A DNA stretch of 64,000 nucleotides from Mesorhizobium amorphae CCNWGS0123 (GTDB taxonomy: Bacteria; Pseudomonadota; Alphaproteobacteria; Rhizobiales; Rhizobiaceae): positions 60,001 through 124,000 of the forward strand of contig NZ_CP015318.1 in NCBI RefSeq assembly GCF_001686985.1, written 5' to 3'. Positions 55,627 to 64,000 of the stretch are shown here, in pieces. Both the position numbers and the translations under genes were made by a program. The notes below the pieces were generated by a model. It was not told where the DNA came from. It worked only from the letters and a program-made list of their open reading frames with translations, and made no database searches. Position 1 is the stretch's first letter. Each line of letters opens with the position of its first letter.

Positions 55627-56705
55627 GCTTTCTCGAACTCAGCGGCGTGCAAAAACATTACGGCCCGGTGGCCGCACTTGCCGGCGTCGACCTCAGTGTC
55701 ATGAGCGGCAGCCGCACGGCGATCGTCGGACCGTCCGGCTGCGGCAAGACGACCTTGCTCAGGCTCATCGCTGGTTTCGAGGCGCCCGACCAGGGCCGCA
55801 TCGTGCTCGATGGCGAGGTGCTGGCCAATGGCGGCGCCGCCGTTCCGGCGTATCGCCGCGGCATCGGCGTGGTGGCGCAGGACGGCGCCCTGTTCCCGCA
55901 TCTGACCATCGCCGACAATATCGGCTTCGGCATGGCGCGCGGCGCCGACAAGCGCACCGAGCACATCGTCGAACTCGCCTATATCGTCGGGCTGGACAAG
56001 GCGATCCTCAAACGCCGCCCGCACGAGCTCTCCGGTGGCCAGCAGCAGCGCGTCGCGCTGGCCCGAGCCATGGCGATGAAGCCCCGGCTGATGCTGCTCG
56101 ACGAGCCGTTCTCGGCCCTCGACACCGGCCTGCGCGCCTCGATGCGCAAGGCAGTGGCCGAGCTTCTGGAAGCCGCGGGGATCACCACGATCCTGGTCAC
56201 CCACGATCAGGCCGAGGCGCTGTCCTTCGCCAGCCAGGTCGCGGTCATGCGCGACGGCCTGTTCTCGCAGGTCGGCACGCCGCGCGAGCTCTATTTCCAA
56301 CCAAAGGACAGGATGATCGCCGAGTTCCTTGGCGACGCCATCATCCTGCCGGCGAGGATAGCGGATGGCTTCGCCACGTCGCCGCTCGGCCGCATCGCCG
56401 TCGACACCACCGAGCGGCGCGATGTCGCCCGCATCATGCTGCGGCCGGAACAGGTGCTGCTGAAAAGGACGTCGCGAGAAGGCATGTCGGGCACGCCGGA
56501 CATGCTGTTCGGCGAGGTGACGGAATCCGAATTCGCCGGTTCCATGTGCACCATCGCCGTGCGGCTCCTGAACAGTCCCGATCCTCCGGACGCTGCCGCA
56601 ATCGGCAACACGCCGCTCATCCTGCGCAAACCCGGCATGGACGCTCCGGCCCTTGGCGAGATCGTCCGACTGACGGTTTCAGGCAAGGCGCATGTGTTTG
56701 CATGA
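55623..56705 (+). CDS. fbpC: Iron(III) ABC transporter ATP-binding protein
   Basis: ATPase of 360 residues that powers Fe3+ uptake with FbpAB. Walker A is [18 protein letters not shown], the signature [20 protein letters not shown], Walker [13 protein letters not shown], and the H-loop [10 protein letters not shown]. The C-terminal 120 residues form the TOBE-like regulatory region usual in FbpC. It overlaps fbpB by four bases and ends 43 bases from the convergent metallophosphoesterase gene. Confidence 0.94.
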   Translation: MSFLELSGVQKHYGPVAALAGVDLSVMSGSRTAIVGPSGCGKTTLLRLIAGFEAPDQGRIVLDGEVLANGGAAVPAYRRGIGVVAQDGALFPHLTIADNIGFGMARGADKRTEHIVELAYIVGLDKAILKRRPHELSGGQQQRVALARAMAMKPRLMLLDEPFSALDTGLRASMRKAVAELLEAAGITTILVTHDQAEALSFASQVAVMRDGLFSQVGTPRELYFQPKDRMIAEFLGDAIILPARIADGFATSPLGRIAVDTTERRDVARIMLRPEQVLLKRTSREGMSGTPDMLFGEVTESEFAGSMCTIAVRLLNSPDPPDAAAIGNTPLILRKPGMDAPALGEIVRLTVSGKAHVFA

Positions 56706-56748
56706 CTGGTCCTGCGCCGGCTTGGGGTCGGCGCCGCGACCGACGACG

Positions 56749-57552
56749 CTATTCGACGAGCTTGCCCGTCTCGGTCGAATAGGTGGGCCACCGCTCCAGG
56801 AAATCGCAATTGTGCACGACCACCCGTCGGGCGGCAGCGTCAATGAGGACGATCGCGTAGGTGGGCGGCGCCTGCTCGACCACCTCCTCCCCCACCAGAT
56901 CGAGCACGAAGCGGGCATGCAGCCCGCGTTGCGCGGTAAACGGGATACCGGCGACGGTGCCGGCAATGTCGCGATGGACATGCCCGAAGAAGACGTGGCC
57001 GACATTACCGTGGCGCTTGAGCAGTTCCAGGAAGCGCGTGGGCTGTTCGAGCCCGAGCGGATCGAGCAGCGGCAGGCCGAGCTCGACCGGCGGATGGTGC
57101 AGGAAGATGTAGGCCTGCCGTCCCGCCGCTTCGCTGAGCCTGGCATCCAGCCAGGCTAGCCGCTCGTTGGACAACTCGCCGGTGACGCGGCCTTCGGCCA
57201 GGCTGTCGAGAAACAGCAGCGACGCCTCAGGTGTCTCGAAGACCGACTGCACGAAGCCATTGTCGTCGACCGGGTTTTCGGGAAATGCCGCGGCGAGATT
57301 GGCGCGCCTGTCGTGATTTCCCGGCAGCAGCCGATAAGGCAGGGAAAGCCTGCCCAGGGCCGATTTCAGATCGAAATAGCTCTCGGCTGCACCGGTTTCG
57401 GTCAGGTCGCCGGAGAAGACGCAAAGCGCGGCATCGCCGTGACGAGCGTTGATATGCGCGATGCAGCGATCGAGCCGCTCATGCAAATCCGCGCCGTAGC
57501 GGATTTCACCCCGCCGGCCGAGATGCACGTCGGTGACCTGGATGATTTTCAT
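56749..57552 (-). CDS. Metallophosphoesterase, CpdA/GpdQ-like
   Basis: Cytoplasmic two-metal phosphodiesterase of 267 residues. All metal motifs are present: VTDVHLGRRG (DxH), VFSGDLTETGA (GD), LLPGNHDRR (GNHD), YIFLHHPP and the final FFGHVHRD (GHxH). The fold covers cAMP phosphodiesterases (CpdA) and glycerophosphodiesterases (GpdQ). Because the ugp uptake operon is directly upstream on the same strand (82 bases), a glycerophosphodiester-cleaving role that feeds or follows Ugp is the better guess. The two options cannot be separated by sequence alone. Confidence 0.85.
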   Translation of the reverse strand: MKIIQVTDVHLGRRGEIRYGADLHERLDRCIAHINARHGDAALCVFSGDLTETGAAESYFDLKSALGRLSLPYRLLPGNHDRRANLAAAFPENPVDDNGFVQSVFETPEASLLFLDSLAEGRVTGELSNERLAWLDARLSEAAGRQAYIFLHHPPVELGLPLLDPLGLEQPTRFLELLKRHGNVGHVFFGHVHRDIAGTVAGIPFTAQRGLHARFVLDLVGEEVVEQAPPTYAIVLIDAAARRVVVHNCDFLERWPTYSTETGKLVE

Positions 57553-57634
57553 TGCGCGGCCCTTCTTCGATCCGACGGGGGAATTTCTGAACGCCCGGAG
57601 GGGGCAGGAATGAGCTAGCGGACGGCCGCGAAAA

Positions 57635-58735
57635 TCAGAGCGCTGGAACCGGCACCGATGCCTTGAAGACGTCGAGGCGGCTTCCCGTCTCGGACGAGAA
57701 GAAATGCAGATCGGCCTCGGAAAACTGCAGGCCGACCGCGCTGCCGGGCGCCGGATGGACAGCCTCCGACGTCATCACGGAAAACGCCGCGCCGTCGAGG
57801 TCGACATAGACGACGCGGCCCGCGCCCAGTTCCTCGACCAGATCAACGCTGGCATTGAGCGCGCCCGTGGTGCCGGGAGCGACCAGGCGCACGGCTTCCG
57901 GCCGGATACCCACCGCGACCTTGCTTCCAACCGGCAGGCTGGCACGCGAAACGGCCAGGCGCCGGCTGCCGCCGAGCAGCGACAGGCCGTCGAGCGTGAC
58001 CTCGCCTTCGAGCATGTTCATCGCCGGCGCGCCGACGAAGGTGGCGACGAAACGGCTGGCCGGCCGGCTGTAGATTTCGCTGGGCGTGCCGACCTGTTCG
58101 ACGCGGCCGCCATTCATCACCACCAGCCGGTCGGCAAGCGTCATCGCCTCGACCTGGTCGTGCGTGACGAACACCGAGGTTGCGCTCAGCCGGCGGTGCA
58201 GCTTGCGGATTTCCGAGCGCATCTGCACGCGCAGCTTGGCGTCGAGGTTGGAAAGCGGTTCATCGAAGAGAAAAACCTTGGGCTCGCGGATCATGGCGCG
58301 ACCCATGGCGACGCGCTGGCGCTGGCCGCCCGACAGCGCCATCGGCTTGCGGTCGAGCAGCTGTTCGAGCTCCAGGATGCGGGCGACTGCCTGGATGCGC
58401 TGGGTGCGCTCGGCGGTGGGAACGCCGGCGACCTTCAGCGAGTAGCCGATATTCTGCGCCACGCTCATATGCGGATAGAGCGCATAGTTCTGGAACACCA
58501 TGGCGCAACCGCGCTCGCGCGGCTCGAGCTTGTTGACGATCGCGCCGTCGATGGCGATCGTGCCGCCGGAGATATCCTCGAGCCCGGCGATCATCCGGAG
58601 CAGCGTGGACTTGCCGCAGCCGGATGGGCCGAGGATGACGACGAATTCGCCCGACGTGATGTCGAGGTTGACCCCATGCACGACCTGCATTTTGGCGTAG
58701 CTTTTGTAGACGTCGCGAATGGTGATGGAGGCCAT
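57635..58735 (-). CDS. ugpC: Glycerol-3-phosphate ABC transporter ATP-binding protein
   Basis: 366-residue ABC ATPase of the UgpC/MalK type: Walker [19 protein letters not shown], signature [17 protein letters not shown], Walker [18 protein letters not shown]-loop [10 protein letters not shown], and a C-terminal MalK-like regulatory domain (TOBE). I chose the ATG at 58735 with AGGAGA 8 bases upstream. It lies 11 bases after ugpE and is the fourth gene of ugpBAEC. Confidence 0.93.
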   Translation of the reverse strand: MASITIRDVYKSYAKMQVVHGVNLDITSGEFVVILGPSGCGKSTLLRMIAGLEDISGGTIAIDGAIVNKLEPRERGCAMVFQNYALYPHMSVAQNIGYSLKVAGVPTAERTQRIQAVARILELEQLLDRKPMALSGGQRQRVAMGRAMIREPKVFLFDEPLSNLDAKLRVQMRSEIRKLHRRLSATSVFVTHDQVEAMTLADRLVVMNGGRVEQVGTPSEIYSRPASRFVATFVGAPAMNMLEGEVTLDGLSLLGGSRRLAVSRASLPVGSKVAVGIRPEAVRLVAPGTTGALNASVDLVEELGAGRVVYVDLDGAAFSVMTSEAVHPAPGSAVGLQFSEADLHFFSSETGSRLDVFKASVPVPAL

Positions 58736-58746
58736 CTTTTCGTCTC

Positions 58747-59661
58747 CTACTTTTCGGTGGCGATCAGGCCGCGCACGAACCAGCGCTGCATGACCACGAC
58801 GACCACCAGCGGCGGCAGCATGACGATGAGCGTGCCGGCCATGGCGATGTTCCATTCGGGTATGCCGCCGACATTCGGGATGAGCTGCTTGAGTTCGGTC
58901 ACCGCCGTGGCATGCGACTGATCGGTGGTGATGAGCAGCGGCCACAGATACTGGTTCCAGGCCCACAGAAACATGATGGTTCCCAGCGCCGCCATGTTGT
59001 TGCGCGACAGCGGCAGCAGGATGTCGATGAAGAAGCGCACAGCACCTGCGCCGTCCATGCGCGCGGCCTCGGTCAGCTCATCCGGTACCGTCAGGAAGAA
59101 CTGCCGGTAGAGGAAGGTCCCGGTGGCGGTGGCGATCAGCGGCAGGATCAGCCCGGTGTAGGAGTTGAGAAGGCCAAGGCTGAGCGAAACCTGGACGCCC
59201 GAGATTTTCTCGATGAGCCAGCTCAGCCCGGTCAGGTCGAGGATGGTCTGGTAGGGGGACAGCACATTGGCGACGACCGCGTAGGTCGGCACGATGCGCA
59301 CTTCGAGCGGCAGCATCAGCGTGATGAAGACCAGCCAGAAGATCAGCATGCGTCCGGGATAGCGGAAGTAGACGATCGAGAAGGCGGTAAGCGCCGAGAT
59401 GATGACTTTGCCCGCCGCCACGCCGGCCGCCATGATGAAGCTGTTGAACAGCTTGGGGCCGAGGTCGGCCGTCGTCCACGCGGTCTTGATGTTGATCCAG
59501 AAATCGCTGCCCGGCAGCAGCGACATCGGCACATCGTTGACGTCCTTCAGATTATGCGATGCGGCGATCACCACGATCACGAACGGTGCGACGCAAAACA
59601 CGAAGCCCAGGAACAGGATCACATGCGTCAGGAAATTGAGGATCGGGGTGCGCTCGACCAT
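58747..59661 (-). CDS. ugpE: Glycerol-3-phosphate ABC transporter permease UgpE
   Basis: 304-residue inner-membrane permease with six helices of the MalG/UgpE type. The EAA loop is [20 protein letters not shown] near residue 195, and the N-terminal helix [20 protein letters not shown] is followed by a long periplasmic loop. It follows ugpA by 7 bases. Confidence 0.9.
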   Translation of the reverse strand: MVERTPILNFLTHVILFLGFVFCVAPFVIVVIAASHNLKDVNDVPMSLLPGSDFWINIKTAWTTADLGPKLFNSFIMAAGVAAGKVIISALTAFSIVYFRYPGRMLIFWLVFITLMLPLEVRIVPTYAVVANVLSPYQTILDLTGLSWLIEKISGVQVSLSLGLLNSYTGLILPLIATATGTFLYRQFFLTVPDELTEAARMDGAGAVRFFIDILLPLSRNNMAALGTIMFLWAWNQYLWPLLITTDQSHATAVTELKQLIPNVGGIPEWNIAMAGTLIVMLPPLVVVVVMQRWFVRGLIATEK

Positions 59662-59668
59662 GGCCGCC

Positions 59669-60553
59669 TCAGCGATAATGCACGCGCCGCTCGATGAAGC
59701 GGAACTGGAAGATGGTCAGCACGATGATGAGCAGCATCAGGATGATGCTCTGTGCAGCGGCGCCCGAATAGTCGAGGCCTTTGAAGCCGTCGGAATAGAT
59801 CTTGTAGACCATCAGGTTGGTCGCGTTGGCCGGCCCGCCCGATGTCATGATGTCGACGATGCCGAAGGAATCCTGAAAGCTCTCGGTGATGTTGATGACC
59901 AGCAGGAAGAAGATGGTCGGCGTGATCAGCGGAAACTGGATATCCCAGAACCGCCTGATGACACCCGAGCCGTCCATCGCCGCCGCCTCGATCAGCGAAC
60001 GCGGGATTGCCTGCAGGGCTGCGAGGAAGAAGATGAAATTGTAGCCGACATATTTCCATGAAAAGGCGACGATGATGGAAGCCATGGCATCGGTGCCGTC
60101 GAGGCCAGGATCCCAGAAGCCGGGCCAGACCTGGTTGACGACCGCCATGAAGCCGGCTTCCGGCGCCAGGATGAAGCGGAAAGCCATCGCCAGTGCCGGC
60201 GCGGCGATACCATAGGGCCAGATCAGCACCACGCGATAGAGCCGTGAGCCGGCAAGCTGACGATCCGTCAGGGTGGCGAGCACCAAAGCGATGAGCATGG
60301 CAAGACCGGTGCTGATCGCGGCAAAGGTCAGACTGGCCGTGATCGACTTCCAGTAGTCGGCGTTGGACAGGATCGAACGGAAATTGTCGAGCCCGACCCA
60401 GATGTTGCCGCCGCCCCAGGGCTGCTGCAGCGTCAGCGACCAATAGACCGCTTGGCCGGCCGGCCAGTAGAAGAAGGTGAAGATCAGGATCAGCTGCGGC
60501 ACCGCGAACAGGATGCCGATCGACCATCTGCTGAAAGTGACGCGTTTTTCCAT
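59669..60553 (-). CDS. ugpA: Glycerol-3-phosphate ABC transporter permease UgpA
   Basis: 294-residue inner-membrane permease of the MalF/UgpA type with six helices (WSIGILFAVPQLILIFTFFY at the start). The EAA loop is AIPRSLIEAAAMDGSGVIRR near residue 190, and the late SGGPANATNLMVYKIY is typical of UgpA. It follows ugpB after 106 bases holding a hairpin, which lets the binding protein be made in excess. Confidence 0.9.
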   Translation of the reverse strand: MEKRVTFSRWSIGILFAVPQLILIFTFFYWPAGQAVYWSLTLQQPWGGGNIWVGLDNFRSILSNADYWKSITASLTFAAISTGLAMLIALVLATLTDRQLAGSRLYRVVLIWPYGIAAPALAMAFRFILAPEAGFMAVVNQVWPGFWDPGLDGTDAMASIIVAFSWKYVGYNFIFFLAALQAIPRSLIEAAAMDGSGVIRRFWDIQFPLITPTIFFLLVINITESFQDSFGIVDIMTSGGPANATNLMVYKIYSDGFKGLDYSGAAAQSIILMLLIIVLTIFQFRFIERRVHYR

Positions 60554-60614
60554 CGATCCGCCGACGCCGTTGAACCGCCAGCCCGCTTTCCCGAGATGAA
60601 ACTAGATGTGAAAT

Positions 60615-60643
60615 GGCCGCCCGTCGATTCCCGGCGGGCGGCC
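60615..60643 (-). promoter_or_regulatory. Stem-loop between ugpB and ugpA
   Basis: GGCCGCCCG pairs with CGGGCGGCC across 11 bases, with no U-run. It sits 16-45 bases after the ugpB stop in the operon's sense and probably protects the ugpB message or reduces read-through. Confidence 0.5.
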
Positions 60644-60659
60644 GCGGCAACACCTGAAA

Positions 60660-62012
60660 TCAGGGCAGTGTCTTGTTCGGATAGGTCTGCTGGAAGCGGT
60701 CGAGGATCGCATCGCCGTTCTTGACCAGCGTGTCGATGCCTTCCTGGACGCTGACCTTGTTGGCGAAGATCGCCTGCATCTGCGTGCCGAATTCGGCTCG
60801 GATCTGGGTGAAATTGCCGAGACGGATGCCACGGGTGATTTCGGTCGGTTCCGAAGCGGTCAGGCTGGCGATCGCCACCTCACGGCCCTTGTAGGGCGCC
60901 TTGTCGTAGAAGCCCTGCGTTTTCAAGTAATCGAAGCCCGACTTCGTCACCGGAATATAGCCGGTGTTGGTCGACCAGAACAAAGCGGTCTTGGGGTCGT
61001 GGATGAAGTTGAGGAAGGCCGCCGCGCCCTTGTACTCGGCATCCGACTTGCCGGAGAGGACCCAGAGCGAAGCGCCGCCGACCAGCGAATTCTTGCGCTC
61101 TGTGCCGGCATAGACCGGCAACTCGGCGACGTCCCAGTTCATGCCTTCCTTCTGCGTCTTGCCGACCGTGCCGTGGTCGCCGACCGAGGTCATGATGACC
61201 TCGCAGGTGCCGGAGGCGAAGGCCTGGACCATGTCCTGGCCGAGATCCTTGGACTTGATCTTGATCAGGCCCGCATCATACCACTTCTTCAGGTCGGTGA
61301 CGTACTGCACGAACTTGGTCTTGTTCATCTCGAGGCGGGCGTCGAGACCGTCATAGCCATTGTTCTTGGTGGCGATCGGCTGGTTGTGCAGCGCCGAGAA
61401 TTGCTCCATCAGCTGCCAGCTTTCGTTGGCCGAGATGTTGATCGCCATCGGGCATTCATAGCCGGCGTCCTTCAGGGCCTTGAGGTCGGCGCCGACGTCT
61501 TCCCAGGTCTTCGGTGCCTCGGTCTTGCCGATCTTGGCGAAGGCGTCCTTGTTCCAGTACATCAGCGGGGTCGACGAATTGAACGGGAAGGACAGCATCT
61601 CGCCCTTCGACGTCGCGTAGTAGCGGGCGATGCCGGGGAAATAGTCGCTGTAGTCGATCTTGTAGCCGTTTTCTTCCATCAGCTTGTCGGCCGGCTTGTA
61701 GGCACCCGACAGCATCATCGTGGCGGTGCCGACGTCGTAGACCTGGACGACGGTCGGCTGCTTGCCGGCGCGGAAGGCGGCGATGGTGTTCTGCAGCGTG
61801 GCGTCGTAATTGCCCTGGCTGGTGCAGACGACTTCATAGTCGGATTGCGATGCGTTGAAGTTCTTGCACAGCGTATCGACGACGCGCGCGAGGTCGCCCG
61901 AAAGGCCGAACCAGAAATCGAATTTAACGGGTTCCGCGGCAGCCGGCTGTGCCAGCGCGATGCCGAGAGCGCCGGCGGCAAGGGCAGCTAAGCCCTGCTT
62001 GATGATGGACAT
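60660..62012 (-). CDS. ugpB: Glycerol-3-phosphate-binding protein UgpB
   Basis: Periplasmic substrate-binding protein of about 450 residues closely resembling Escherichia coli UgpB along its length. Shared features: KGNYDATL-like (QGNYDATLQNTIAAFRAG), VQVYDVGTATMMLSGA, FPFNSSTPLMYWNKDAF, VGGASLWVLSGK and TRGIRLGNFTQIR. Signal peptide MSIIKQGLAALAAGALGIAL, cut near PAAAEP. I chose the ATG at 62012, which has AGAGGGA 9 bases upstream; the ATG at 62021 would sit on that site. It heads the operon ugpBAEC-phosphoesterase. Confidence 0.93.
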   Translation of the reverse strand: MSIIKQGLAALAAGALGIALAQPAAAEPVKFDFWFGLSGDLARVVDTLCKNFNASQSDYEVVCTSQGNYDATLQNTIAAFRAGKQPTVVQVYDVGTATMMLSGAYKPADKLMEENGYKIDYSDYFPGIARYYATSKGEMLSFPFNSSTPLMYWNKDAFAKIGKTEAPKTWEDVGADLKALKDAGYECPMAINISANESWQLMEQFSALHNQPIATKNNGYDGLDARLEMNKTKFVQYVTDLKKWYDAGLIKIKSKDLGQDMVQAFASGTCEVIMTSVGDHGTVGKTQKEGMNWDVAELPVYAGTERKNSLVGGASLWVLSGKSDAEYKGAAAFLNFIHDPKTALFWSTNTGYIPVTKSGFDYLKTQGFYDKAPYKGREVAIASLTASEPTEITRGIRLGNFTQIRAEFGTQMQAIFANKVSVQEGIDTLVKNGDAILDRFQQTYPNKTLP

Positions 62013-62077
62013 GGATTTCATTCCCTCTTGAGTGGCTGATGACATCAGGCTTTGCGCAAGTCCTTTGCCGCTCTCAT

Positions 62078-62095
62078 AGAGAAGGTATGTGACAG
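62078..62095 (-). promoter_or_regulatory. Weak candidate Pho box before ugpB
   Basis: On the minus strand CTGTCAC, four bases, CTTCTCT, about 66 bases before the ugpB ATG. The first half matches 6 of 7, the second is poor. Ugp operons are Pho-regulated in many bacteria, so the place is right. A palindrome CTGATGACATCAG (62036-62048) lies nearer the start. The 463-base spacer 62013-62475 shows no gene. Confidence 0.3.
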
Positions 62096-62475
62096 TTCTG
62101 TTGTGCCTTTTCAGGCCTGTGGACAGCCAAACTCTCCTCCCTCGACGGCACGCCGGCATGAAACCGCCACACCAGCGCTCCAGCTAGCTAGGGCGCCGCG
62201 GAGCGGCGTAAAGGCCAGGAGAACAAGAGTGGTTATCCGGCTAAATTGTATGGATGAAATGCCGGTCTCCAGGCTGTCGACCTGCCTACCCAGCCGCGCT
62301 AAGGCCGGCGATCCCGCACCGGTCGGCGGCATCGGCTCAGGCAAGACTGAGATTGCCATCCGATACAACCCGGAACAGCACGCTGCGGTTGTATGCGCAA
62401 TAACTGATTCTTCAACCGTCGAGCCCTAATCAATACCATTGCCTAGATTGTCGCGGGAAGATCAGGTGAAGCGAG

Positions 62476-64000
62476 ATGTTGACCGTCTATAATTGTATCG
62501 TGCACGAACACGATCTGAGACTGGTTGCACTGGCGGCGCTTATTTGTGGCATCTCTTCCTTTTCCGCGATCAATCTGCTTCGCCATGTCGACCGGTCGAC
62601 CAACAAAAACCGCTACGCCTGGCTGATGATTGCAGCCACCTCGACCGGTTTCGGCATCTGGGCGACCCACTTCATCGCCATGATTGCATTCTCGCCCGGA
62701 ATTCCGAACGCATACAATGCGGAACTTTCCGTGCTTTCGCTTGCCGCCGCCGTCATCCTGACCGCCGTCGGCATGTGGATCGCCACCTTGCGAGGCGGCA
62801 TCGATCACTATCTTGTCGGCGGCGCCGTGCTCGGCGGCGGCATCGCCACCATGCACTATACCGGCATGGCGGCGTTCGAGGTCCAGGGCCGGATCGTCTG
62901 GGATCAGCTCCTCGTCGCCGTCTCGCTGGTGGCCGGCATCACGCTTGCCGCGCTCTCGCTTCTCGTCGTGCTGCGCCGGCCTTCGACATCAGGGACAATC
63001 GTCGCCGCCGTGCTTCTGACGCTGGCCATCTGCACCTTGCATTTCATCGCCATGGCCGCGGTGTCGATCTATCCGGACAGCTCCATAGAAATATCGAAAT
63101 ACACTGTCGAACCGATGTCACAGGCCTTCGCCGCCGCCGCGGTCAGCCTGGTGATCCTCGTGCTTTCGGCCGCGGCACTCTGGATCGATCTGCGCTTCCG
63201 CCGTCACAAGGTCGAGGCCGAACGCATGCATGGCCTGGCCAACGCCGCCGTGGAGGGTCTCATCGTCTGCGACGGCACCCGCATCGTCAGCGCCAATGAC
63301 AGCATCGCGGCGCTGACAGGCATCGCGGCCGGCACGCTGAACACGATGCTGCTCGGCGATCTGTTCGGCGAGCGTGCCGCGTCGAGCATGGTCGAAGGAC
63401 AGGCGCAGGAAGCCGAACTGCGAAGCCACGACGGCGCCCGCATACCCGTGGAGCTGATCGCCAGAAGCATCGACTATTGCGGCAAGCCGCACAATGTGGT
63501 CGCCGTTCGCGACATCCGCGAACGCAAGAAGGCCGAGCAGGAGATCGTCCGCCTCGCTCATTTCGACCCGCTGACCGGGCTTGCCAACCGCCGCAGCTTC
63601 ACGAGCCGCCTCGAAGCCGAAATTGCCGCGGCGGACCGAGGCGGCAAGGGCGGCAATCTGGCGCTGCTGCTGCTCGACCTCGACCGGTTCAAGGAAGTGA
63701 ACGATCTCTTCGGCCATGCCGCCGGCGACACCATGCTGCAAAAGGTTGCGCAATGCGCCTCCGCCGTGCTTCGCCACGGCCAGATGCTGGCGCGCCTCGG
63801 CGGCGACGAGTTCGCCATCATCGCGCCGAACCTTCCCGATCCCCAGGCGGCGGGCCGTATCGCCGAGGCAGTGCTTGCCGCCATGCGCGAGGAGAACAAG
63901 CTGTCGCCCGGCGGTGGCCTGGTCTCGGCCAGCATCGGCATCGCCCTCTACCCGCTCGACGCGGACGAACAGGCAGCCCTCGTCAGCCATGCCGACACCG
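62476..64000 (+). CDS. MHYT-PAS-GGDEF signalling protein, 3'-truncated
   Basis: C-di-GMP signalling protein running off the end of the window; 508 codons are visible. The N-terminal MHYT membrane sensor (about residues 10-235) shows its repeated motif as THFIAMIAF, MHYTGMAAF and LHFIAMAAV, whose His/Met residues are thought to bind copper and sense oxygen, CO or NO. A PAS-like region (about 255-360) precedes a GGDEF domain with DPLTGLANRRSF and RLGGDEFAII (442-446). An EAL domain usually follows in this architecture, but it lies beyond position 64000. The ATG at 62476 has AGGTG 7 bases upstream. Confidence 0.92.
   Translation, partial: MLTVYNCIVHEHDLRLVALAALICGISSFSAINLLRHVDRSTNKNRYAWLMIAATSTGFGIWATHFIAMIAFSPGIPNAYNAELSVLSLAAAVILTAVGMWIATLRGGIDHYLVGGAVLGGGIATMHYTGMAAFEVQGRIVWDQLLVAVSLVAGITLAALSLLVVLRRPSTSGTIVAAVLLTLAICTLHFIAMAAVSIYPDSSIEISKYTVEPMSQAFAAAAVSLVILVLSAAALWIDLRFRRHKVEAERMHGLANAAVEGLIVCDGTRIVSANDSIAALTGIAAGTLNTMLLGDLFGERAASSMVEGQAQEAELRSHDGARIPVELIARSIDYCGKPHNVVAVRDIRERKKAEQEIVRLAHFDPLTGLANRRSFTSRLEAEIAAADRGGKGGNLALLLLDLDRFKEVNDLFGHAAGDTMLQKVAQCASAVLRHGQMLARLGGDEFAIIAPNLPDPQAAGRIAEAVLAAMREENKLSPGGGLVSASIGIALYPLDADEQAALVSHADT

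Noticed and set aside
62052-62429. 125-codon frame in the ugpB/MHYT spacer
   Set aside because: No ribosome site, domain or plausible composition; the spacer is more likely regulatory.

Overview
The window is about 64 kb of GC-rich, densely coded chromosome from an alphaproteobacterium. Gene content points to the Rhizobiales, most likely Mesorhizobium or a close relative. The pointers are a DUF4167 protein next to prmC-prfA-ptsP-lysC, a sigma factor paired with an NrsF-type anti-sigma factor, a RirA-like box before an iron transporter, and several short palindromic intergenic repeats of the kind scattered through rhizobial genomes. The taxonomic call is an inference from gene content; no marker comparison was possible. 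Most of the window is housekeeping DNA. I see no phage, insertion sequence, CRISPR array, rRNA operon or plasmid replication gene.

Layout. 1-8.5 kb: a 5'-truncated M23 peptidase, an MFS exporter, an LprI-like protein, an L,D-transpeptidase, a YjbR-type protein and clpB with a heat-shock-type promoter. 8.7-16.6 kb: DUF4167, prmC, prfA, ptsP and lysC on the minus strand, with ubiG divergent. 16.6-25.6 kb: an EamA transporter divergent from a MarR regulator across an inverted-repeat operator, then DUF1178, a nitrilase-family amidase, grxC, comF, a divergent methyltransferase, a Flp pilin, an unknown membrane protein, mutT, a GNAT enzyme, argJ and a TetR regulator. 25.7-30.3 kb: a parvulin isomerase divergent from secA, then a palindrome-rich spacer bounded by two inverted copies of an 84-bp repeat. 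30.3-33.8 kb: a flippase translationally linked to a FemAB-like acyltransferase, then an uncharacterised secreted protein. 33.9-39.1 kb: tRNA-Leu(CAA), pstS with a Na/Pi cotransporter, a YqaA-family protein and dsbB, with dispersed repeats between them. 39.3-46.4 kb: HNH nuclease, AlkA-type glycosylase, gluQ, a second EamA transporter, BrkB-like protein, SDR, HIG1 protein, cobalamin adenosyltransferase and rhomboid protease. 46.5-51.3 kb: etfBA, a 3-hydroxybutyryl-CoA dehydrogenase and a PAS-GGDEF diguanylate cyclase. 51.4-56.7 kb: an ECF sigma/NrsF pair divergent from an fbpABC iron transporter. 56.7-62.0 kb: a ugpBAEC glycerol-3-phosphate uptake operon with a metallophosphoesterase. 62.5 kb to the end: a 3'-truncated MHYT-GGDEF protein.

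Functional themes are cell-envelope maintenance (M23 peptidase, L,D-transpeptidase, parvulin, SecA, DsbB), phosphate acquisition in two places (pstS-nptA and ugp plus phosphoesterase, each with a Pho-box-like candidate), metal/iron stress control (ECF-NrsF and fbpABC sharing one regulatory spacer), translation termination (prmC-prfA), and c-di-GMP signalling (two GGDEF proteins). Nothing is clearly a new system. The most interesting leads are the near-consensus sigma-F-type promoter before the ECF gene, the inverted-repeat-bounded spacer after secA with an orphan terminator inside, direct repeats flanking pstS-nptA, and the flippase/FemAB pair.
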